Source: Actinomycetes bacterium
GTDB taxonomy: Bacteria; Actinomycetota; Acidimicrobiia; Acidimicrobiales; Palsa-688
Direction of reading: 5' to 3'
DNA: 11,848 nt
NCBI GenBank assembly: GCA_021846485.1
Contig: JAJZWW010000066.1
Span: 1-11,848, forward strand
The position numbers and the translations under genes are program-made. The notes under the pieces are model-generated. The model was not told the origin of the DNA, did no database searches, and saw nothing but the letters and a program-made list of their open reading frames with translations. How positions within the stretch are numbered: position 1 is the first letter of the stretch; each line of letters begins with the position of its first letter. Below are positions 1 through 5,064 of the stretch, in pieces.

Positions 1-1
1 C

Positions 2-91
2 ACCGGCACCCCCGAAGACGCCCTCGACTGCGCCTGCGGGCTCTACCTGGGTGATCCCACCGCCTGGTCGGATCGCCTGCCAGATCGCTGA
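2..91 (+). CDS. 3' end of an unidentified plus-strand gene (cut by window edge)
   Basis: An open frame enters from the left edge and ends at a TGA at 89-91. It gives about 29 residues, including the stretch DCACGLYLGDP and the ending RLPDR. Most codons end in G or C, as in the clearly real genes of the window, and this is the main reason for calling it coding. No start is visible and I do not recognise the family, so no function is offered. The gene converges on the vapBC pair across the intergenic stretch 92-391. It could be a chance open frame, since 29 codons is weak evidence. Confidence 0.35.
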   Translation, partial: TGTPEDALDCACGLYLGDPTAWSDRLPDR

Positions 92-110
92 CCCGCTTTC
101 ACGCGAGAAC

Positions 111-239
111 TTCCGCGGAGGACCACTTAGGGCCCGAGCGGCAACTACTTGGACGGCCGAAGGCCGAGAACCGTGTGCTGACACGGCCGAAGTTGGTAAC
201 GCCGTCCAAGTAGTTGCCGGAAGGGTCCTTACCGCGGAG
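111..239. repeat. Large nested inverted repeat with perfect 19-bp arms
   Basis: The arms CGGCAACTACTTGGACGGC (139-157) and its exact reverse complement (201-219) form a perfect 19-bp inverted repeat. Inside the 43-base loop is a second perfect hairpin, CCGTGT-GCTG-ACACGG (171-186). Outside the arms, 112-124 and 224-238 also pair imperfectly around CCGCGG, so the palindrome spans about 129 bp. The stretch lies between convergent genes and is visibly less GC-rich than its surroundings. No T-run follows on either strand, so it is not a classic intrinsic terminator. It may be a bidirectional terminator, a small non-autonomous element, or a recombination or protein-binding site; the sequence does not decide. 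Confidence 0.8.
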
Positions 240-241
240 AC

Positions 242-314
242 ACTTGCCTGCTGTACTATTTCACACCCACACCTCGAGGTGAGAGCTGGTGGTGAAGAAA
301 TCCAGCAGGCAAGT
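242..314. repeat. Second inverted repeat with 12-bp arms and a palindromic apex
   Basis: ACTTGCCTGCTG (242-253) is the exact reverse complement of 303-314. The intervening 49 bases pair partially (ATTTC..CAC against GTGGTGAAGAAAT). Near the middle lies the perfect 10-bp palindrome ACCTCGAGGT (271-280). It sits directly after the first inverted repeat, and the start of this one (CCGCGGAGACACTT, 232-245) resembles CCGCGGAGGACCACTT at 113-128, hinting that the two blocks are related. Beyond it, 315-391 holds nothing I can assign except a short GTGAC-G-GTCAC palindrome (379-389) at the vapC stop. Confidence 0.75.
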
Positions 315-391
315 TCCGTCCCTGTACCTCTTTGTCCGAGGATGGCCCAGCGCCCCGTTGGCCCCCGGTAGCCGACCCGTGACGGTCACGG

Positions 392-787
392 TCACTCGTT
401 CGGTCCGGCGACGTCGACGATCCCAGAGGCTGCCCTGCGAAGGCGCCTGTCGGAGCTGACCAAGGTCGCGTCGAGCGAGACCGCCAGGGCGACGTAGAGG
501 GCGTCACGTACGGCGATGCGGTCCGTCAGCGCCCAGGCTGCTGCAAGGAGAGGCCGAAGCGGCCATCGTCTGGCGCCGAAGATGCCGAGTGCCTCTACGC
601 GGTCAGCCTCCTGGGTCAGCTGACCGGCACGCTTCAGCCGGCCAAGCGCGGAGAGCACCTCTGCGTCCAGGTGTGCGGGAGCGGCAACAGTGTTGGCCAT
701 GGCCAGGTGATGACGGTAGGGCTCGGCGGCCGGAAGGTCGCAGATCAGGTCGACGACCGTGGCGGCGTCGACTACCGCGATGGTCAA
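392..787 (-). CDS. vapC: VapC-type PIN-domain toxin ribonuclease
   Basis: A 131-residue PIN-domain protein, the usual length for VapC. These toxins are Mg2+-dependent RNases that cleave tRNA or rRNA when the antitoxin is lost. The acidic active-site set is visible: Asp7 in the first strand (VVDAAT), Glu43 (HLDAEVL), Asp95 (VRDALYVALA) and Asp113 (SSDRRL). All are intact, so the toxin is probably active. The start is a TTG at 787 that overlaps the vapB stop as TTGA, which fits translational coupling; no ATG or GTG gives a better N-terminus, because Asp7 must be kept. Its partner vapB lies immediately upstream. Target RNA cannot be predicted. The family call is strong; activity is inferred. Confidence 0.92.
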   Translation of the reverse strand: MTIAVVDAATVVDLICDLPAAEPYRHHLAMANTVAAPAHLDAEVLSALGRLKRAGQLTQEADRVEALGIFGARRWPLRPLLAAAWALTDRIAVRDALYVALAVSLDATLVSSDRRLRRAASGIVDVAGPNE

Positions 788-1029
788 CGGCCTGTCAGCT
801 CGTCGTCCTCAGCCCGGGCAGCGGCGACAAGCTCTGCCCCGGTGGGGCCGCCGACGTGGGTAGGCCCCAGCTCCCGCAGGTGCTCTAGCCACTGGTCCAT
901 GGAAGGAACGGCCACGTGCTCGGTGAGCACCTCGCGCAGGTAGGCGCGGAGGCTCTTGTCTTCAACAGCGGCCCGACGGGCCAGCTCGGCGTGAACCTCG
1001 GCGGGAAGGTCTCTGATCAAGACGTCCAT
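784..1029 (-). CDS. vapB: VapB-type ribbon-helix-helix antitoxin
   Basis: An 81-residue protein whose N-terminus (MDVLIRDLPAEVHAELARRA) has the beta-strand then two-helix pattern of a FitA/Arc-type ribbon-helix-helix DNA-binding domain (about residues 1-45). The remaining C-terminal part, with a charged stretch near the end (ARAEDDELTGR), is the expected toxin-wrapping region. Such antitoxins neutralise the PIN toxin and, as a complex, repress their own promoter. It starts with ATG at 1029 and overlaps vapC by 4 bp. A 15-bp palindrome lies five bases upstream, a likely operator. No convincing Shine-Dalgarno sequence is seen at normal spacing, so a leaderless transcript is possible. Confidence 0.9.
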   Translation of the reverse strand: MDVLIRDLPAEVHAELARRAAVEDKSLRAYLREVLTEHVAVPSMDQWLEHLRELGPTHVGGPTGAELVAAARAEDDELTGR

Positions 1030-1034
1030 GCGGA

Positions 1035-1049
1035 CAGGATATCATCCTG
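1035..1049. promoter_or_regulatory. Putative VapBC autoregulatory operator
   Basis: CAGGAT-ATC-ATCCTG is a perfect 6-bp inverted repeat with a 3-base spacer, ending five bases before the vapB ATG (read on the minus strand). Palindromes at this position are typical binding sites for ribbon-helix-helix antitoxin/toxin complexes. The AT-rich bases here (TATCAG, GATATC on the minus strand) could also form a -10 element. Binding is inferred from position and symmetry only. Confidence 0.55.
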
Positions 1050-1106
1050 ATAGTTCCCTGCGGGTGGTCGAGCGGCAGACGCCGCAGATGGCCATCGCTC
1101 AGCGGC

Positions 1107-1396
1107 CTACCGCAGGTCCGACCGATGGGCCACCCGACGCTGGTAGGGCTGCTCGACGGCCTGCTCGCCAGGTCAACGTCACCTGGCTCGAGGTGGTCGG
1201 TCAGGAAGGCGACCACCGGGCGACAGAGCTCGACCCACTTGGCCTCGAAAGCCTTGACCCGTCAGCGGGTCTCGGCCACGTCGTCGCCGCCCGCCTCGGT
1301 GTCGATGTCCCAGACCGCCCAGAAGTCAGGCTCGACCTGCTCCTGGGAGTACTTGGCGACGGCGGGGAGGTGCGCTTCCGGGAACCCGCGGGCGTC
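1107..1396 (-). pseudogene. Decayed coding remnant of unknown function
   Basis: Read on the minus strand from about 1396, this stretch has strongly G/C-ending codons and a protein-like composition (for example GFPEAHLPAVAKYSQEQVE and FWAVWDIDTEAGGDD). It is broken by an in-frame TGA at 1262-1264, after which the same frame continues equally protein-like (VKAFEAKWVELCRPVVAF). Near 1165-1175 the coding character appears to jump to another frame (GEQAVEQPYQRRVAHRSDLR), ending at a TAG at 1107-1109. No start codon is evident at the right end, which abuts the stop of the PPOX gene. I read this as a truncated gene with one nonsense and one frameshift lesion. I do not recognise the family. Apart from this remnant and the vapB upstream site, 1030-1394 holds nothing I can assign. 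Confidence 0.5.
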
Positions 1397-1841
1397 ACCG
1401 CGCGCGCCAGCGCCGCTGGGAGTCCTCGAAGTCAGCCAGCGACCACAGCCGAGCGCGGCCGGGCACCAGGCGGTACAACACGTCGTAGGACGGGTCGCCC
1501 GAGGGGAGGTAGGCCGCGTCGTCGGGCTGCGAGTACTTCTCCTCGAGGGCGCGCAGCACCCCCGGATGCTCCGAGGGGTGGCCGAGGTCCTCGAGGCGGC
1601 CGTCGACGATCACCACGTCCTCGGCGCTCTCCAGGTGCAGCGCGACCCGCGGGTCGGCGGCGACGTGGCGGGCCTTGGCGCTGCCCCGGCTGGTGTAGAG
1701 GTGCACGGCGCCAGCGGCGACCACCCCCCAGACCGGCACGGCGTGGGGTGCGCCCGACGCGTCGACGGTCGACAGCCAGTAGCACCGGGCGGGGGCCAGG
1801 TGGGCGGCGACCTCCTCCCAGGTGGCGGTCGCAGTGGTCAC
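1395..1841 (-). CDS. PPOX-fold (pyridoxamine 5'-phosphate oxidase-like) protein
   Basis: A 148-residue protein with the split-barrel flavin/deazaflavin-binding fold of the pyridoxamine 5'-phosphate oxidase superfamily. Typical features are YWLSTVDASGAPHAVPVWG (about 21-39), an Arg/Ser/Lys-rich patch with HLYTSRGSAKARHVAADPRV (about 47-66) and VVIVDGRLEDL (about 76-86). In Actinomycetota many such small proteins bind F420 or FMN and reduce small molecules; others bind heme or have no known substrate, so a specific reaction is not assigned. The GTG start at 1841 overlaps the folC stop as GTGA, indicating coupling to the upstream operon. It appears to be the last intact gene of the sarcosine/folate run. 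A direct role in sarcosine breakdown is not evident. Confidence 0.8.
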   Translation of the reverse strand: MTTATATWEEVAAHLAPARCYWLSTVDASGAPHAVPVWGVVAAGAVHLYTSRGSAKARHVAADPRVALHLESAEDVVIVDGRLEDLGHPSEHPGVLRALEEKYSQPDDAAYLPSGDPSYDVLYRLVPGRARLWSLADFEDSQRRWRAR

Positions 1842-3196
1842 GGAGCTGATCCTCCCAGATCGCGGGCCGCGCCGCGCAGGGCGCCGACCAGGTAGAGCGA
1901 GCCGGTCCCGACCACCACCCCGCGGGGGCCGGCAGCCTCCCGGGCCAGGGCGAGGGCCGACGCCGGGTCGGCGCCGACCGCCGGCGCGCGCCCACCGGCG
2001 GCGATCACCGCCTCACATACCTCGCCGGCCGGCGCCGCCCTCGGCGATGGCGGCTCGGTGACGACCACCGCGTCGAACCAGCCGGGGTCGAGGGCGCCGA
2101 GCAGTTCCCCGGGGTCGCGCCCGGCGAGCATCCCGAACAAGAGCACCCGGGGAGCCCCGAGGGCGCCGGCGGCGTCCAGGTCGGCGAGGGCTCGGCGCAA
2201 GACGGCGGCCCCGGCAGGGTTGTGGGCTCCGTCCACGAGCAACGTCGGGTCGCGCCCGAGCAGCTCCAGGCGCCCGGCAGCCGCCGGGCGGGCCAGGGGG
2301 GCGAGGGCCCCGGCGGGCAGCGGGGCGCCGAGGAGCGCCTCGACGGCGGCCACCGCGAGCGCCGCGTTGTCGCACTGGTGGGCGCCGAGCGACCCGACCC
2401 GCACGCCGCGGTGCTGCGCCCAGGGGGTGAACAGGTCGACCACCTGGCCGTCGAGGCCGAGCGAGCGGCGGGCGGACCAGCCGAGGTCCCGGCCAAGGAG
2501 CAGCAGCGGCTCGGGTCCTTCGGCCTCGAAGACCGGGCGCAGCCCTGGGTCGGTCTCGCCGAGGACGAGGGTCCGGCCGACCTCGATGATCCCGGCCTTC
2601 TCCGACGCGACGTGCGCCCGAGTCGGACCGGCGACGTCGGTGTGGTCCAGCTCGACGTTGGTCACCACCGCGACGTCGGCGTGCACCACGTTGGTGGCGT
2701 CGAAGCGGCCGAGCATCCCCACCTCCACCACCGCCGTGTCGACCTGCGCCGACGCGAACCACCAGAGCCCCGCGGCGGTCATCGCCTCGAACCACGTGGG
2801 CGCCACCCCGGCCCGCCCGGCCGCGCCGGCGACCGCGTCGAGGGCAACCCACAGTTCCTCGGGAGCGAGCCGGGCGCCGCCTACTGCGATCCGCTCGGCC
2901 GGGTGCTCCAGGTGGGGGCTGGTGTACGCGCCGGACCGCCGGCCGGCGGCGTCGAGGAGGGCCGCGGCCATCGCCGCGGTGGACCCCTTGCCGTTGGTCC
3001 CGGTGACATGGATCACCCGGTAGGCCGACTCGGGATGGCCGAGCGCGTCGACCACCGCGGCGATGCGCTCCAGGGTCGGCGGCCCCATCCGCCCGGTGCG
3101 CTCGGCGTCGTAGAGGCCCTCGAGCCACGCTTCCGCACCCGAGGCACCCGACGCCGCCGCTGGACTGGGCGCTCCGGCTCTCAAGGGCCCGGCCAC
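1838..3196 (-). CDS. folC: FolC: dihydrofolate synthase / folylpolyglutamate synthase
   Basis: A Mur-ligase-family enzyme of 452 residues. It joins glutamate to dihydropteroate and/or extends the polyglutamate tail of folates using ATP. Visible motifs are the P-loop VIHVTGTNGKGS (about 61-72), VVEVGMLGRFDATNVV (the usual GG here reads LG), LDHTDVAG followed by SEKAGII, and DGAHNPAG of the C-terminal domain. The length is normal. The GTG at 3196 overlaps the end of folD-1 by 16 bp; a TTG at 3184 that forms TTGA with the folD-1 stop is an equally plausible start. Finding folC in a catabolic sarcosine operon rather than with folate biosynthesis genes suggests it maintains the polyglutamylated THF pool for this pathway (inference). 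Whether it has both activities cannot be told from the sequence. Confidence 0.93.
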   Translation of the reverse strand: MAGPLRAGAPSPAAASGASGAEAWLEGLYDAERTGRMGPPTLERIAAVVDALGHPESAYRVIHVTGTNGKGSTAAMAAALLDAAGRRSGAYTSPHLEHPAERIAVGGARLAPEELWVALDAVAGAAGRAGVAPTWFEAMTAAGLWWFASAQVDTAVVEVGMLGRFDATNVVHADVAVVTNVELDHTDVAGPTRAHVASEKAGIIEVGRTLVLGETDPGLRPVFEAEGPEPLLLLGRDLGWSARRSLGLDGQVVDLFTPWAQHRGVRVGSLGAHQCDNAALAVAAVEALLGAPLPAGALAPLARPAAAGRLELLGRDPTLLVDGAHNPAGAAVLRRALADLDAAGALGAPRVLLFGMLAGRDPGELLGALDPGWFDAVVVTEPPSPRAAPAGEVCEAVIAAGGRAPAVGADPASALALAREAAGPRGVVVGTGSLYLVGALRGAARDLGGSAP

Positions 3197-4110
3197 GGTC
3201 CGATCGCCAGGTCGGTCTGCTGGAGCACCGCCCCGAGCACCGCGTTGCGGACCAGCCAGACGTCGGTGACCGGCCCGACCCCGCCAGGGACCGGGGTGAG
3301 CGCCTCGGCCCGGGTCGCGACCGAGTCGAAGTCGAGGTCGCCGACGAGGCGCACCCCGCCGGTGGCCAGGTCGGGAACCGCGTTGATGCCGACGTCGATG
3401 GCAATCACCCCGTCGCCGACCATGTCGCCGGTGACCAGGCCGGGGACCCCGGCGGCGACTATCAGCACGTCGGCCTGGCGGGTGAACTCACCGAGGCGGC
3501 CGGCGGCCGACGCGTGCTCGTCGCAGTCGATCACCACCGCCCCCCGGTCGAGGGCGAGCCACACCGCCGGCCGGCCGACGTTGTGGCTGCGACCGACCAC
3601 GACCACCGTCGCCCCCCGCAGCCCGGTCAGCGGGTCGCGCTCGACGCGGCGGAAGTAGTCGTCGAGCAGCCAGAAGCAGCTCGCCGGCGTGGACGGCACG
3701 AAGCGGGGCGTCCCGCGGGCGAGGAGCCCGGCGTTGACCGGGTGGACCGCCTCCACGTCTTTCAGCGGGTCGAGGGTGGCGTAGAGCTGGACCTCCGACA
3801 GCTGGGGCGGCAGCGGTCGGAGGACGAGGATGCCGGTGACCCGCGGGTCGGCGTTGAGCTTGCCGATCGTGGCGAGGGCGTCGGCCGGCTCGATGTCAGC
3901 CGGGAGCTGCTCGGCCTGGAAACGGCAGCCCACCGAGTCAGCCAGCTTGCGCAGCCTCCGTTCGTAGGCGTGGGCGGCGTAGTCGTCGCCGACCACGAAG
4001 CTAGCGAGGCCCGGGGCGCCCCCGGAGCGCCGGACGGTGGCCAGCTCGCGCTCCAAGCGGGAGCGCAGCCGGGTCGAGACCGCCGAGCCGTCGATGATCG
4101 TCGCGTCCAT
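3181..4110 (-). CDS. Divergent FolD paralogue 1: likely methylene-THF dehydrogenase lacking the cyclohydrolase site
   Basis: A 309-residue FolD/MTHFD-family protein. The normal enzyme oxidises 5,10-methylene-THF and then hydrolyses methenyl-THF. The dinucleotide-binding half is well kept: VVVGRSHNVGRP (about 170-181), ADVLIVAAGVPG, AIDVGIN and TPVPGGVGP (272-280). The folate/catalytic half is altered. Tyr49 is present, but the Lys four residues on (E. coli Lys54) is Leu53. The Gln of GILVQLPLP is Leu97, and KDVDG reads KDVEA (Asp to Glu120, Gly to Ala121). At the end of the second Rossmann strand, IDCDE (194-198) puts acidic residues where E. coli has the Arg that contacts the NADP phosphate, suggesting NAD+. 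The ATG at 4110 follows GAGAG and lies 5 bp after the folD-2 stop; an open frame upstream is overlap with folD-2. Yeast Mtd1, an NAD+-dependent dehydrogenase without cyclohydrolase activity, has comparable losses (recalled). Confidence 0.85.
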   Translation of the reverse strand: MDATIIDGSAVSTRLRSRLERELATVRRSGGAPGLASFVVGDDYAAHAYERRLRKLADSVGCRFQAEQLPADIEPADALATIGKLNADPRVTGILVLRPLPPQLSEVQLYATLDPLKDVEAVHPVNAGLLARGTPRFVPSTPASCFWLLDDYFRRVERDPLTGLRGATVVVVGRSHNVGRPAVWLALDRGAVVIDCDEHASAAGRLGEFTRQADVLIVAAGVPGLVTGDMVGDGVIAIDVGINAVPDLATGGVRLVGDLDFDSVATRAEALTPVPGGVGPVTDVWLVRNAVLGAVLQQTDLAIGPWPGP

Positions 4111-4115
4111 CTCTC

Positions 4116-5060
4116 TCAGCCTCCCACGTGCGGGCCGGACCCAGCGCCGGCGCCGAGCGCCCCAGCCGCGCGGGCGGCCTCGACGGTGTTGCGCAACAGC
4201 AGGGCCACGGTCATCGGACCGGCGCCGCCCGGGTTGGGGACCAACGCCCCGGCCACCCCGGCGACCGCCGGGTCGACGTCGCCGGTGAGCCGCCCACCGA
4301 CCCACGAGACCCCGACGTCGGCCACCGCGGCGCCTGGCTTCACCCAAACCAGCCCGACCAGGCATGGGCGTGAGGAGTCGGAGACCACCACGTCGGCGGC
4401 GCGGCACACCTCGGCGGCGTCGGCGGCGTCGGGGTCGACGAGGCTCACCGCCGAGGCACCCGCGGAGGCGAGCATCAACGCCAGCGGGCGGGCGACCATC
4501 GAGCCGGTACCGACCACCGCGGCCCTGCGGCCTTCGATCGTCACCCCATGCCCCGTGAGCAGCTCGACGACTCCCGCCGCAGTGCAAGGCCGATGTCCCG
4601 GCGCGCCGAGCACCAGCCGCCCGAGCGAGCCGGCAGTCATCCCGTCGACGTCTTTCTCCACAGGAATTCGGCCTGCCGCGGCCACCTCGTCGTAGCCGGC
4701 CCCCTCCGGTAGCGGCAGCTGGAGCAGTACCCCGTGGACCGAGGGGTCGGCTCCGAGCGCGGCGATCTCCGCCTCGAGCGACGCCTGGCCGACCGACGCC
4801 GGCAGGTGCACCCCGCGCACCCGCATGCCGATCCGCTCCGCCGCGGCGTGCTTGAACCCGACGTAGCGCACGCTGGCCTCGTCGTCGCCGACCAGCACGG
4901 TGGCGAAGGTGACCGGCGGGCCGCCGGCGGCAGCGATCTCGACGGCCAACCCGTCGAGGATCTCGTCACGCCGGGCCCGGCCGTCGAGCACCCTCGCCGT
5001 ACCGGCCGGCGGGCCGGCGCGCTCCCCCCCGATCGGGGACCGCCCGATCGCGCCCGGCAC
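4116..5060 (-). CDS. Divergent FolD paralogue 2: likely methenyl-THF cyclohydrolase with degraded nucleotide site
   Basis: A 314-residue FolD/MTHFD-family protein. All four folate-site residues are present: Tyr66 and Lys70 in RYVGFKHAA, Gln114 in VLLQLPLP, and Asp139 in EKDVDG. RPCTAAGVVELL also matches the family. In contrast the cofactor side is changed. The loop normally G-x-S-x-x-V-G-x-P reads GTGSMVARP (184-192), losing the Ser and the second Gly. The segment that carries the NADP-binding Arg reads SLVDPD, and AVGKPG is replaced by SDSSRPC (about 227-233). The C-terminal signature is PNPGGAGPMT. I infer cyclohydrolase activity with weak or no dehydrogenase activity. The GTG at 5060 lies 4 bp after the fhs stop and gives a roughly 23-residue Gly/Pro-rich extension; a GTG at 4991 would begin at the family's usual N-terminus, so the start is uncertain. 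Confidence 0.85.
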   Translation of the reverse strand: MPGAIGRSPIGGERAGPPAGTARVLDGRARRDEILDGLAVEIAAAGGPPVTFATVLVGDDEASVRYVGFKHAAAERIGMRVRGVHLPASVGQASLEAEIAALGADPSVHGVLLQLPLPEGAGYDEVAAAGRIPVEKDVDGMTAGSLGRLVLGAPGHRPCTAAGVVELLTGHGVTIEGRRAAVVGTGSMVARPLALMLASAGASAVSLVDPDAADAAEVCRAADVVVSDSSRPCLVGLVWVKPGAAVADVGVSWVGGRLTGDVDPAVAGVAGALVPNPGGAGPMTVALLLRNTVEAARAAGALGAGAGSGPHVGG

Positions 5061-5064
5061 GGCC

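Noticed and set aside
139..219. Rho-independent terminator
   Set aside because: The stem is perfect but the loop is 43 bases and no T-run follows on either strand.
139..314. Integron attC site or CRISPR-like repeats
   Set aside because: No matching attC core boxes or integrase gene is visible, and the repeats are inverted pairs rather than regularly spaced direct repeats.
51..371. Plus-strand open frame of 106 codons across the inverted repeats
   Set aside because: It runs through both palindromes, has no recognisable motif, and overlaps the better-supported 3' gene end at 2-91 in a different frame.
2222..3658. A plus-strand open frame of 478 codons opposite folC and folD-1
   Set aside because: Same antisense effect; composition is not protein-like and the opposite strand has clear FolC and FolD motifs.
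4111..4587. N-terminal extension of folD-1
   Set aside because: The frame stays open upstream, but the translation is Arg/Gly-rich and overlaps folD-2, which has real FolD motifs. The ATG at 4110 has a GAGAG ahead of it.
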